Shown: positions 1-8,612 of the stretch, one piece after another
How positions within the stretch are numbered: the first letter of the stretch is position 1
How the letters are laid out: each line of letters opens with the position of its first letter
Assembly (NCBI RefSeq): GCF_013410655.1
Contig: NZ_JACCFP010000001.1
Span: 1,364,001-1,428,000, forward strand
Direction of reading: 5' to 3'
DNA: 64,000 nt
Origin: Nocardioides thalensis
GTDB lineage: Bacteria > Actinomycetota > Actinomycetes > Propionibacteriales > Nocardioidaceae
Notes under the pieces: model-generated
Database searches by the model: none
What the model saw: the letters and a program-made list of their open reading frames with translations, nothing else
Told to the model about the DNA's origin: nothing
Program-made: the position numbers and the translations under genes

Positions 1-945
1 CCCGGCGTCCTCGAGCACGTAGAGCTGCTCGATGAAGTCCAGCAGGAGCCCGTGCACCCGCTCGGGCTGCTCGAGCTGGATGAAGTGCGATCCGCGCAGC
101 TCGATGTAGTCGGCGTCGCGGAGCCGCTCGGCCGCGGTCGCCATGTCGCGCGCGCCCGCGAGGACGTCGTACGTCGCCGCCACGAACCGGGCGGGCGCCT
201 CGATGCCGCTCAGCGACACGCGTGCGTGCTTGGACGTGCCGAGGGCGAGGTGGGCGTACCACTGCACGGGCGTGGTCAGGAACTCCTTGATCCCCACCGC
301 CGCCTGCACCGGGTCGGCGACCGGGAACATGAAGCCGGTGTGGCTGATCAGGTTGATCGTCCGCGGCCCGATGGGCAGCCGGGTCGTGATCGGGGTGACG
401 GCCCAGCCGCCGAGCTGGGCGGCACGACACCCGGTGATCGTCAGCAGTCGGGCCACCGGGTGCGGCAGGTGGAACGGCGCGAGCATCGTCCGGAACGTAT
501 CGCCGGGGACGCCGCAGACCGCGAACAGGCCACGCACCCGCTCCGGGTTGCGCGTCGCCAGCTCGAACATCGTGTTCACGCCCATCGACCAGCCCATCAG
601 CACCGCCCGGTCGATGCCGAAGTGGTCCATCACGGACAGGCCGTCCTCGACGAAGTGCTCGATCTCGACGTGTCGCTTGTCGGCGGGCCGCTCGGACCCG
701 CCGACGCCACGGTGGTTCCACGAGACCACGCGCACGCCGCAGTCGGGGTCGAGCAGCGCGGGCCAGAGGTAGGGGTTGGTGCCGAGCCCGTTGCACAGCA
801 CGACCGTGGGTCCGTCGATCACGCCCTCGGGATCGTTGGTCCAGGCCCGCAGGTAGGTGCCGTCGTCGGACAGGATGTCGCGGTAGCCCACCTGCTCGGA
901 CAGGTCGCTCGGCGTCGTCGCAGGGCGGGGCGCGGGGACTGACAT
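1..945 (-). CDS. alpha/beta hydrolase, 3' end outside window
   Basis: Alpha/beta-hydrolase-fold enzyme, probably a cytoplasmic esterase or related hydrolase; substrate unknown. The ATG lies at 943-945 and the frame stays open to base 1, giving 315 residues, so little is missing. Visible features are a fold-typical VLCNGLGTNPYLW strand-loop, an SWNHRGVGGS turn, the nucleophile elbow GWSMG, and a late GSHFIQLEQPE segment that should hold the catalytic histidine. Length and motifs fit the family. No signal peptide is seen. Upstream lies a 22-bp tandem repeat array, so its promoter must overlap or follow that array. The family call is firm; the specific function is not. Confidence 0.85.
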   Translation of the reverse strand, partial: MSVPAPRPATTPSDLSEQVGYRDILSDDGTYLRAWTNDPEGVIDGPTVVLCNGLGTNPYLWPALLDPDCGVRVVSWNHRGVGGSERPADKRHVEIEHFVEDGLSVMDHFGIDRAVLMGWSMGVNTMFELATRNPERVRGLFAVCGVPGDTFRTMLAPFHLPHPVARLLTITGCRAAQLGGWAVTPITTRLPIGPRTINLISHTGFMFPVADPVQAAVGIKEFLTTPVQWYAHLALGTSKHARVSLSGIEAPARFVAATYDVLAGARDMATAAERLRDADYIELRGSHFIQLEQPERVHGLLLDFIEQLYVLEDAG

Positions 946-974
946 GACGTCGATTGTGCCGGAGTACGCCGGCT

Positions 975-1062
975 CGGCCCGCCAACTGTGCCCGTTCGGC
1001 CCGCCAACTGTGCCCGTTCGGCCCGCCAACTGTGCCGGTTCGGCCCGCCAACCGTGCCGGTT
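975..1062. repeat. intergenic tandem repeat, 4 x 22 bp
   Basis: Four adjoining 22-bp units begin at 975, 997, 1019 and 1041. The core is cggcccgccaactgtg followed by cc[cg]gtt. Units 1 and 2 are identical; unit 3 has one change and unit 4 has two. The array fills nearly all of the space between the EamA stop and the hydrolase start. There are no spacers, so it is not CRISPR. Two further intergenic arrays in this window (63582-63669 and 63698-63763) have the same 22-bp period with different sequences. Confidence 0.9.
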
Positions 1063-1064
1063 CG

Positions 1065-1937
1065 TCAGTCGGGGGCGGGGGCGGCGACGGGGGTGGTGGT
1101 GGCGCGGGTGGCGCCGATCGAGGCGGCGACGACGCACGCGATCGCCGTCCACTGCAGCACGCCGAGCTCCTCGGACACCACGACGAGGCCCGCGAGCGCG
1201 GCCGCGGCGGGCTCGAGGCTCATCAGCACGCCGACGAGGGCGGGCTTCAGGCGGCGGAGGGCGACGAGCTCGCAGCTGTAGGGGATGACGGAGCTGAGCA
1301 GCCCGACGGCTGCGCCGATCAGCAGGATCCGGCCGTCGAGGAGGTCGGTGCCGTCGGTCGTCAGCAGCGCCGGAGTGACCAGGGCGACCGCGACCAGGCT
1401 GGCGAGGGCGAGGCCGTCGAAGCCCTCCCACCGCTGGCCCGTGCGGGCGCTGAGCAGGATGTAGCCCGCCCAGCCGGCGCCCGCGACCAGTGCGAAGGCC
1501 ACGCCGACCAGGTCCAGCTCGGCGCGCTCGACGCCGAGGAGCGCGACGCCGAGCGCGGCGAGCGCGACCCACGCCAGGTCGCGCGGCCGCCGGAAGCCGA
1601 AGGCAGCGATCAGGAGCGGCCCGATGAACTCGATCGTGACCGCGATGCCGATCGGGATCCGCGAGAACGACTGGTAGATCGCCCAGTTCATCGTGCCCAG
1701 GCAGACGCCGAAGCCGAGCACCGTCAGCCAGTCGAGCCGGTCGCGCCCCCGCACCCGCGGGCGCGCCCAGACGAGGAGCACGAGCGTGCTGGTCGCGAGG
1801 CGCAGCCACACGATCGCCGACGGCGGGATCTCGTCGAAGAGCGTCTTCGCGATGCCCGCGCCCAGCTGCACCGACGCGATCCCGATGAGGACCAGCACCA
1901 CCGATTCGAGGTGGACCGATGACTTCTGGGGTGGCAC
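1065..1937 (-). CDS. EamA/DMT-superfamily exporter (RhtA-like)
   Basis: Integral membrane transporter of 290 residues with about ten hydrophobic segments arranged as two EamA repeats, the usual layout of drug/metabolite transporters. Features such as SRIPIGIAVTIEFIGPL in the first half and SSVIPYSCELVALRRL with LMSLEPAAAALAG in the second half are typical of the RhtA (threonine/homoserine exporter) branch. It would act in the cytoplasmic membrane, probably exporting an amino acid or similar metabolite. It is transcribed away from the BNR-repeat gene at 2012. Substrate is inferred from the family only. Confidence 0.85.
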   Translation of the reverse strand: MPPQKSSVHLESVVLVLIGIASVQLGAGIAKTLFDEIPPSAIVWLRLATSTLVLLVWARPRVRGRDRLDWLTVLGFGVCLGTMNWAIYQSFSRIPIGIAVTIEFIGPLLIAAFGFRRPRDLAWVALAALGVALLGVERAELDLVGVAFALVAGAGWAGYILLSARTGQRWEGFDGLALASLVAVALVTPALLTTDGTDLLDGRILLIGAAVGLLSSVIPYSCELVALRRLKPALVGVLMSLEPAAAALAGLVVVSEELGVLQWTAIACVVAASIGATRATTTPVAAPAPD

Positions 1938-2011
1938 TGGGTCACTCTAGGGAGAGGGCGGGAGCCTGCCCGCACGCAGGCCCTGCTGACGACGGGAAAG
2001 GGTGGTGCTCG

Positions 2012-3103
2012 ATGGGCACGGTCTTGTTGGTCGGGACCCGCAAGGGACAGTGGATCGGCCGGTCCGACGACCGGCGCGAGGAGTGGACCTTCACCGGTCC
2101 CCACCACAACATGGAGGAGGTCTACTCCGGCCTCGTCGACAACCGCGGCGGCGGGACTCCGCGGATCTTCGCCGGCGCATCGTCCATGTGGCTGGGCCCG
2201 CAGGTGCGGTGGTCCGACGACTTCGGCGAGACCTGGCAGGAGACCGCGGGCGGGGGCGTGAAGTTCCCCGAGGGCGCCGACGCCACGGTCGAGCGCGTCT
2301 GGCAGTTGATGCCCGGCGCCGTCGACGGCGTGGTCTGGGCCGGCACCGAGCCCGGAGCGGTCTGGAAGTCCGAGGACGGCGGCGAGACCTTCGCGCTCGA
2401 GCAGGGGCTCTGGGACCACCCGCAGCGCCCCGAGTGGGGCGAGGGTTTCGGCGGGCAGGCGTTCCACACCGTGCTGCCGCACCCGACCGACCCGGCGTCG
2501 GTGACCGCCGCGATCTCGACCGGAGGCGTCTACCGCACGACCGACGGCGGCATGTCGTGGGAGCCGCGCAACCAGGGCATCCGGGCCGACTTCCTGCCCG
2601 AGGAGCAGCGCTACCCCGAGTTCGGGCAGTGCGTCCACAAGGTGACCCGGCACCCGAGCCGCCCCGAGCGGCTCTACGCCCAAAACCACGGCGGTGTCTA
2701 CCGCTCCGACGACGAGGGCGGCTCGTGGGCCGACATCGGCGCCGGGCTCCCGAGCGACTTCGGCTTCCCGATCGTGGTCCACCCGCACAAGCCGGACACG
2801 ATCTACGTCTTCCCGCTGGCCGGGGGCGACGGCCGCTTCCCGCCCGACGCCAAGCCGTTGGTCTGGCGCTCCGACGACGCGGGCGAGTCCTGGACGCCGT
2901 ACGGCGAGGGGCTGCCGGAGTCCTTCTACGTCGCGGTCATGCGCGACGCGATGTGCGCCGACGACCACGACCCGGCGGGGCTCTACCTCGGAGCCCGCAA
3001 CGGCACCGTGTGGGCGTCGGCCGACGAGGGCGTCACCTGGCGGAACATCGTCGCCGACCTCCCCGACGTGATGTCGGTGAAGGTCGGCACCTACGAGGGC
3101 TAG
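2012..3103 (+). CDS. BNR/Asp-box repeat beta-propeller protein (sialidase-like fold)
   Basis: A 363-residue protein built from repeated Asp-box motifs: SDDFGETW, SEDGGETF, TTDGGMSW, SDDEGGSW, SDDAGESW and SADEGVTW, spaced as expected for the blades of a beta-propeller. Such proteins are often annotated as exo-alpha-sialidase or WD40/YVTN/BNR-like, but the Asp boxes are structural and I see no sialidase arginine triad, so enzyme activity should not be assumed. ATG 2012 was chosen because the protein starts naturally there (MGTVLLVGTRKG) behind a purine-rich gggaaaggg. No signal peptide is seen, so it is probably cytoplasmic. It is followed by a convergent secreted protein gene. Confidence 0.8.
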   Translation: MGTVLLVGTRKGQWIGRSDDRREEWTFTGPHHNMEEVYSGLVDNRGGGTPRIFAGASSMWLGPQVRWSDDFGETWQETAGGGVKFPEGADATVERVWQLMPGAVDGVVWAGTEPGAVWKSEDGGETFALEQGLWDHPQRPEWGEGFGGQAFHTVLPHPTDPASVTAAISTGGVYRTTDGGMSWEPRNQGIRADFLPEEQRYPEFGQCVHKVTRHPSRPERLYAQNHGGVYRSDDEGGSWADIGAGLPSDFGFPIVVHPHKPDTIYVFPLAGGDGRFPPDAKPLVWRSDDAGESWTPYGEGLPESFYVAVMRDAMCADDHDPAGLYLGARNGTVWASADEGVTWRNIVADLPDVMSVKVGTYEG

Positions 3104-3157
3104 CAAGGGTCGCACCCCGCGAGCGGCCGCCCCACATCGGCCGCCCGCGGGGGCGAG

Positions 3158-5062
3158 TCACTTGGCGACGACGAGACCGTCGATCGCGACCTTCCGGCCG
3201 TCGGCGCTGACCACGGTCAGCTTCAGCTTCCCGCTGCGGATCTTGCCGAACTTCGCCAGCGTGAGGAGCTTCTGCTTGCCGGTGCCCTTGAGCGCGAAGG
3301 TCCCCAGCAGCTGGCCGCTGAACGTCGCCCGGAGAGTGCCACCCTTCGGCGCCCGCTGCACCACCAGCGCGAGGCGCTTGGCCCGGATACCGCCGCGGGT
3401 GAGGACGGCTCCCTTCTGGTCGGTGCGGGTGACCGTGCCGAGGTAGTGGCCGGCCTCCTTCTGTCGCTTCCAGACGTTGCCGCCGACCAGCGAGGTGTCG
3501 TCGAGCGGGAGCGTCGTGCACCGCTCGGGCGTCCGGGCGCTGGTGTTGTTGGCAGCGTCCTTGGCCTGGACCGCGAGGCAGTACGTCGTGCCGGGGTCAC
3601 CGGAGAAGTCCACGGGTGACCCGGTGGCCTGCTGCAGGACGGCGGGCTCCGTGAAGGCGGTTTTGTTCCACGCCGCCTCCCGGCCGATGATCGTCGCACC
3701 GCTGATCGCGGTGAGCGAGTCGGTGGCGGTCCAGCTGACCGGGAACGTCGTGACGAGCTGCTGCGCGCCCTGCGGGCCGGTGAGCTCGACCTGCGGCCCG
3801 GCGGTGTCGAAGAACCGCGCGTAGACCTTGTCGCCGGCCTTGTAGCCGACCATCACCGCGTTGCCCTCGGTGTCGACGTCGACCGCGTTGTGCTGCCCGA
3901 AGCCGTTGCCGGTCGTGATCGAGTCGAAGAGCTGCGGCCCGGTGCGGAAGCTGGTCATGACCTTGCCCGACCCATGGTGCTGGATCAGCCGGAGCCCGTG
4001 GTCGCTCAGGCGTGGGGTCGGCTCCGCCGCCTCGTCGAGCGTGCCCGGCAGCAGGACCGAGGTGCCCGGGCCGGCGTTGTTGGCCGCGGTCGCGTAGCGG
4101 ACGGACTTGGTGCCGTTCTTGAACGCCGCCCAGGTGAAGAGGGCGGCCCCGTCGGCGTCGATCGCGACCTTGGGATCGCTCGCGCTCTCGTCGGCAGGGG
4201 ACAGGAAGCCCTCGGCCTTCGTGACGTTGCCGTCCGCATGCACCCGGCTGGTCTGGATCCGGTAGGTCCCGTCGTCCACGGCGCTCCAGACGACCTGCGC
4301 CGTGCCGTTGTCGCTCATCGCGACGTCGACGGACGACGCCAGGTTGCCGTCGGCACCCGCGTTCTGCGAGAGCTCCCAGCCCTGGCCCGGGGTGCGGACG
4401 TACACGTCGACGATGTCGTCGATGAGGCCGGTGTACTGAGCAGCGATGACCGCCTCGCCGGCGGCGTTGACGTCGAGCGACGGGTTCCACGAGTCGGCGG
4501 CGGAGAGCACCTTCGGCTCGCCCGGCGCCTGGCCCTCGGCCCACTCGACGACGACCAGCTGGTGGTCGACGTCGCCGCCGCTGACTGCCGTCGTCGCGAT
4601 CACGCGGCCGTTGCCGGCGACCCCGATGTCGGGGAGACCGTCGACGGGGAGGTCGTCGCCGACGAGGGTCTGCGGCGCCGACCAGCTGCCCGGCGTGAGC
4701 TGGCGGCTCGCGCGCAGCTTGTTCTTGTCGTTGATCGACTGCACCCAGGCGACGACCGTGTCGCCGGCGCCGTTGCTCGACAGCTGGAGGCCGGTCGCCA
4801 CGGTGTCGGCGACGACGGTGTGGTGGGTCCAGGTGCCGTGGTTGGCGGTGGCGACGTGGACGTCGCCGCCGATGATCGCCGCGGCGACGGCGTCGCCGGG
4901 TCCGGTGGACGCGACGGTGAGGTCGGTGGCGACACCGGCAGGGAACGGGACCGGCTTGAGCGGCTGCCAGGCGTCGGCCTGTGCGGGGGTCGCCGGGAGG
5001 CCGAGGGTGACGGCTCCGGTGATCGCCGCGAGGGCGGCAGTACCGAGAATCTGCGTGCGCAT
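3158..5062 (-). CDS. secreted repeat protein of unknown function
   Basis: A 634-residue exported protein. ATG 5062 gives a clean signal peptide (MRTQILG, a hydrophobic stretch, then PAQADA). The mature part repeats a blade-like unit around motifs such as NGAGDTVVAW, NAAGEAVIA, DNGTAQVVW, DADGAALFTW and DTEGNAVMVG, roughly every 45-60 residues, suggesting a beta-propeller. A later segment (GPQVELTGPQGAQQLVTTFP) resembles an Ig-like domain with a paired-cysteine region, and the C-terminus is a lysine-rich beta domain. No catalytic motif is recognised. It is divergent from the LuxR-type regulator at 5223, which could control it. Confidence 0.7.
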   Translation of the reverse strand: MRTQILGTAALAAITGAVTLGLPATPAQADAWQPLKPVPFPAGVATDLTVASTGPGDAVAAAIIGGDVHVATANHGTWTHHTVVADTVATGLQLSSNGAGDTVVAWVQSINDKNKLRASRQLTPGSWSAPQTLVGDDLPVDGLPDIGVAGNGRVIATTAVSGGDVDHQLVVVEWAEGQAPGEPKVLSAADSWNPSLDVNAAGEAVIAAQYTGLIDDIVDVYVRTPGQGWELSQNAGADGNLASSVDVAMSDNGTAQVVWSAVDDGTYRIQTSRVHADGNVTKAEGFLSPADESASDPKVAIDADGAALFTWAAFKNGTKSVRYATAANNAGPGTSVLLPGTLDEAAEPTPRLSDHGLRLIQHHGSGKVMTSFRTGPQLFDSITTGNGFGQHNAVDVDTEGNAVMVGYKAGDKVYARFFDTAGPQVELTGPQGAQQLVTTFPVSWTATDSLTAISGATIIGREAAWNKTAFTEPAVLQQATGSPVDFSGDPGTTYCLAVQAKDAANNTSARTPERCTTLPLDDTSLVGGNVWKRQKEAGHYLGTVTRTDQKGAVLTRGGIRAKRLALVVQRAPKGGTLRATFSGQLLGTFALKGTGKQKLLTLAKFGKIRSGKLKLTVVSADGRKVAIDGLVVAK

Positions 5063-5197
5063 GGGTGGGGCCTTTCGGGAGGTTCGGGATCGGTGTCCCC
5101 AACGCTGCCCGCGGCGGCTGCGCCGTACATCCGAGCGCGCCACGCATCCAAGGGCGACGGCTACGTAACCAACACCGAGCCAACCTCCTGCGCCGGT

Positions 5198-5213
5198 CTA
5201 GTCAACGGACTAG
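5198..5213. promoter_or_regulatory. dyad overlapping the LuxR-gene promoter
   Basis: CTAGTC-aacg-GACTAG is a perfect 16-bp dyad. Its right arm overlaps the likely -10 hexamer TAGCCT (5211-5216), which sits 6 nt before the GTG start at 5223, so transcription probably begins at the start codon. The position fits an autoregulatory or repressor site for the regulator gene. Confidence 0.5.
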
Positions 5214-5222
5214 CCTCCGACC

Positions 5223-8084
5223 GTGCGCTGCCCCGTCCTCGTGTCCCGCAACGAGGAGCTCACCCGGCTCCGCGACGCCCTCGCCCTGCCTGCGGCTGGC
5301 CGCGGCGGCGTCTGGGTGGTGCGGGGGGAGCCGGGCGTGGGCAAGTCCCGGCTGGCGGGGGAGCTGCTCGAGGAGGCGCGTGCTGGCGGGCTCGCCGTCC
5401 TCGCCGGCAGGGCGGTGCGGGCCGCGACCCCGGTGCCGCTGCGGCCCCTCGGCGAGGCCCTGCTCGCGTGGTTGCGCGGCGGCGCCGTACCCGACGACCC
5501 GGCGCTCGCGCCGTTCCTCCCGGCTCTCGGCCGGCTGGCGCCCCAGCTCCGCACGACGGCCGACGACGGAGAGCCGTCGGTCGTGCTGATCGGAGAGGCG
5601 CTGCTGCGGCTCGCGACGGCGATCGGCGGGCGCGGCACGCTGCTGATGATCGAGGACCTGCACTGGGCCGACCCGGAGACGCTCAACGTGCTCCAGTACG
5701 TCGCCGACAACATCCGCGACGTGCCGCTCGTCGTCGTCGCGACCACCCGGCCGCACGACGTCGCCGCGGTCACCGAGCTGGTCGCCGACCTCCATGCCCG
5801 CGGCGCGCTCGAGGTCGTCGACCTCGAGCCGATGGCCGACGACGACGTGACCGCGATGCTGCGCGCATGCCTGGACGGCGAGCCGCCCGCCGAGGTCGCC
5901 GACCTGGTGCGGCGCTACGCGGCGGGCTTCCCGCTCTTCGTCGAGGAGCTGCTGGCCGACCTCCGCGACAGCGGAGCGCTGGTACGCCGCGACGACACCT
6001 GGGTGGCGGGGGAGCAGCCCGAGCTCGTCGTCCCGCGCTCGTTCGCGCGTTCGGTCGCCGGCCGCCTCGAGGCGGTGAGCCCGGCGGCGCGGGACGTGCT
6101 GGAGGCCGCGGCGATGCTCGGCACCGAGTTCGACTGGACCATCGTCGGCGCCGCGCTCGGCCTCGACGGCCGCGGCCTCTCCGCCGCGATGCGCGAGCTG
6201 CGGGACCAGCGGTTCGTCGTACCCGCGCCGCCCGACGGGTTCGCGTTCCGGCACGCGCTGACGCGCGAGGCGGTGCTGGAGTCGGTGCTGCCGCCCGACC
6301 GGGTGCGGCTGGCGGGAGTGCTCGCCGAGGCGATCGCGGGCACGGTCGGCGACACCTCCACCGACGGCGTCGTCGGTGCTGCCGACGACGAGGCGCACCA
6401 GCAGCTGGCCGAGCTCTTCGAGGCGGCGGGCGAGGACGTCCGCGCCGCGACCCACTGGCTCGCCGCGGGCCGCGCGGCGACCGAGCGCGGCGCCCTCGTC
6501 AGCGCCGGCGAGGCGCTCGCCCGCGCGGCGGACCTCGTCCCTGCCGACCACCCGACCGCCGTCGAGGTGCGCGAGGCGCAGGTCGGCGTGCACGCGCTGG
6601 CGGGTGACGCCCAGGCCGCGCTCGAGGTGGCCGAGCCGCTCGTCGAACAGCTGACCGGGAGCGCCAGCGACCCGGCGCGGCTCGCCGAGCTGCAGCTGCG
6701 CCTGGTGCGGATCCTCGTCGCCGCCGGGCGCTGGGACGAGGCCGAGGAGCGCCTCGCCGGATGCGCCGACCACGACCCGGCGCTGGGTCACGTGCTGGCC
6801 GCCCGGATCGCGCTCGGCCGGCTCGACGACGACCTCGCCGGGGAGCGCGCCCGCGCGGCGCTCGCCGCCGTCGGCGAGGACCGCCCCGAGATCGCGTGCG
6901 AGGCGTGGGAGGTGCTCGGCCGCGCGCTGCGCGGCCACGACGTGGTCGCGTCGGAGGAGGCCTTCGAGGAGGGCTTCCGGATCGCGGACAGGCATGGCCT
7001 GCTGCTGTGGCGGGCGCGCAACCTCGCCCAGCTCGGCTCCCTCGACATCATCCGGCGCCGCCCGACCGACGACCGGCTGCTGGCTGCCCGTGCGGCGCTG
7101 CTGGAGATCGGCGCCGTCCCGGCCGCGGCGCGGGTGGAGTTCGACATCGCGCTCGTCCGGATCCGGCTGATGGACGTCGCCGACGCGTTGGCCCGCCTGG
7201 ACCGGGCGGTCGCGATCATGCGGCGGCTGCGGCAGGCCGAGCTCGCCATCACCATCGTGCTCCGCGCGCACGCGCACGGGCTGCTCGGTGACACCGACGC
7301 GATGGAGGCCGACCTCGCCGAGGGCCTCGCGCTGGGCGCCGACGACCCGCTGGTGGAGATGTCGGTCGCCGGCCACGTGCGGGCGCCGGTCGCGCTCGCC
7401 CGGGGGAGGTACGACGAGGCGCACGCGCACTTCGCGGCGGCCGACGAGGTGCTGCGGCGCCATCCCGGGCTGCCGTTCTCGTTGCGCGGGCTCTACGCGC
7501 TGGTCGACACGGTGCTGCACGACGGCGAGGCCGTGCGGGCCGAGGTGCGGGCGTGGCCGCAGGTGCACGCGCCCTTCAACTGGTTCGCGCTCGGAGCGGC
7601 CGACGCCGTCGCCGCCGGCCGGGCCGGTGATGCCGCCACCGCCGAGCAGACGTTCGCCGACGCCGCCGGTGCGATGCCCGGCGACGAGCCCTGGCACGAG
7701 CTGTGCGTCTGGGCGTTGGTCGCTCGTGCCGCCGCTGCCGACCGCTGGGGCGAGCCGGAGCGCTGGTTCCGCCGGGCGCTCGACGGCTTCGTCGACCTCG
7801 GCCTCACCGAGGCCGCCTCGGCGACCCGCGTAGCGATGCGGGAGGCCGGCTTCGCCGTACCCCGTCGGGCGGCGGGAGGAGACCGGGTGCCCGCGGCGCT
7901 CCAACAGCTCGGAGTCACCGCACGGGAGTACGACGTCCTGCGCCTCGTCGTCGAGGGCCGCACCAACAAGGAGATCGCCGACCGGCTGTTCCTCTCCGTC
8001 CGCACGGTGGAGACCCACGTCGCCCGGCTGCTCCAGCGCACCGGCGCCGCCGACCGTGGCGGCCTGGGCGCGTTCGCCGGGTGA
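5223..8084 (+). CDS. LAL-type transcriptional regulator: AAA ATPase plus LuxR HTH
   Basis: Large 953-residue regulator of the LAL class. The N-terminus has Walker A GEPGVGKS at about 35-42 and a Walker B-like LLMIEDLHWADPE near 140, followed by a signal-transduction ATPase domain and a long alpha-helical TPR-like middle rich in Ala/Arg/Glu. The C-terminal 60 residues form a LuxR helix-turn-helix (LTAREYDVLRLV, NKEIADRLFLS, VRTVETHVARLL). Length agrees with the family. GTG 5223 is supported by TAGCCT 6 nt upstream. These proteins typically activate transcription in response to ATP and an effector bound by the helical domain; effector and targets here are unknown. The divergent secreted protein is a candidate target. 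Confidence 0.9.
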   Translation: MRCPVLVSRNEELTRLRDALALPAAGRGGVWVVRGEPGVGKSRLAGELLEEARAGGLAVLAGRAVRAATPVPLRPLGEALLAWLRGGAVPDDPALAPFLPALGRLAPQLRTTADDGEPSVVLIGEALLRLATAIGGRGTLLMIEDLHWADPETLNVLQYVADNIRDVPLVVVATTRPHDVAAVTELVADLHARGALEVVDLEPMADDDVTAMLRACLDGEPPAEVADLVRRYAAGFPLFVEELLADLRDSGALVRRDDTWVAGEQPELVVPRSFARSVAGRLEAVSPAARDVLEAAAMLGTEFDWTIVGAALGLDGRGLSAAMRELRDQRFVVPAPPDGFAFRHALTREAVLESVLPPDRVRLAGVLAEAIAGTVGDTSTDGVVGAADDEAHQQLAELFEAAGEDVRAATHWLAAGRAATERGALVSAGEALARAADLVPADHPTAVEVREAQVGVHALAGDAQAALEVAEPLVEQLTGSASDPARLAELQLRLVRILVAAGRWDEAEERLAGCADHDPALGHVLAARIALGRLDDDLAGERARAALAAVGEDRPEIACEAWEVLGRALRGHDVVASEEAFEEGFRIADRHGLLLWRARNLAQLGSLDIIRRRPTDDRLLAARAALLEIGAVPAAARVEFDIALVRIRLMDVADALARLDRAVAIMRRLRQAELAITIVLRAHAHGLLGDTDAMEADLAEGLALGADDPLVEMSVAGHVRAPVALARGRYDEAHAHFAAADEVLRRHPGLPFSLRGLYALVDTVLHDGEAVRAEVRAWPQVHAPFNWFALGAADAVAAGRAGDAATAEQTFADAAGAMPGDEPWHELCVWALVARAAAADRWGEPERWFRRALDGFVDLGLTEAASATRVAMREAGFAVPRRAAGGDRVPAALQQLGVTAREYDVLRLVVEGRTNKEIADRLFLSVRTVETHVARLLQRTGAADRGGLGAFAG

Positions 8085-8091
8085 CCTCCGC

Positions 8092-8403
8092 CTACGGGTC
8101 GATCCGTACGCCGGGCCGCGGCGCCAGGTCGAGGTCGGCGACCACCTCGCAGCGGGCGACGTGCCACGACCGGGCCGGGGTGTCGGGCAGCGCCAGCGTC
8201 GCCTCGGCGACGTCGGTGGCGTGCTGCTCGTCGTCGAACTCCACCGTGATCGTGCAGTGGCGGTGGTCGTCGGCGAGGAACCAACGGCTGGACTGGAAGC
8301 CGGGGCGGTGCCGCATCCACGGCGCCATCTCGGTGCGGAGCAGGCGCACGACCTCGTCCGACCGGGCGGGGTCGAGGTCGAGGCTGATGAGGAGTGTCGG
8401 CAC
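8092..8403 (-). CDS. small ABM-like (ferredoxin-fold) protein
   Basis: A 103-residue protein reading from GTG 8403 ([18 protein letters not shown]). The pattern, with an N-terminal beta strand, a helix with [32 protein letters not shown] and a C-terminal strand pair, resembles antibiotic-biosynthesis-monooxygenase-like dimeric alpha/beta barrel proteins. Catalytic function cannot be claimed. A longer reading from ATG 8460 is possible but adds a low-complexity extension. It is convergent with the LuxR-type gene, 7 bp away. The region upstream (8404-8470) contains an AT-rich patch likely to hold its promoter. Confidence 0.6.
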   Translation of the reverse strand: MPTLLISLDLDPARSDEVVRLLRTEMAPWMRHRPGFQSSRWFLADDHRHCTITVEFDDEQHATDVAEATLALPDTPARSWHVARCEVVADLDLAPRPGVRIDP

Positions 8404-8612
8404 GGAACCAGCGTGGGGCCGGCCGCGGTCGCCGTACATCCGTGGACAACACTGATACAAGGATCAACAACATTTTCGGGCGCCGAGACCGCGCCGGGCC
8501 GGCAGGGCTACCCCGACGGGGCGCTTCGCGCCCTGCTCGCTCGCTCGCGGCCAGCGTCTCGTCTCGTTCCTCGCCGACGACGCCGCTCACCCGCTCGCAT
8601 ACGATTCCTGCC

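Noticed and set aside
975..1062. Possible CRISPR array
   Set aside because: Units abut each other without spacers and there are no cas genes; the same applies to 63582-63763.
2012..3103. Sialidase enzyme assignment
   Set aside because: Asp boxes are structural; no arginine triad or signal peptide was seen.
5202..8018. 938-codon open frame on the - strand opposite the LuxR-type gene
   Set aside because: Arg/Gly/Val-rich shadow with no family resemblance; the + strand frame has Walker and LuxR HTH motifs.
8404..8612. Small gene or RNA upstream of ilvD
   Set aside because: Contains an AT-rich patch and short GC hairpins, but no T-tailed stem, no leader peptide rich in branched-chain codons and no convincing frame.
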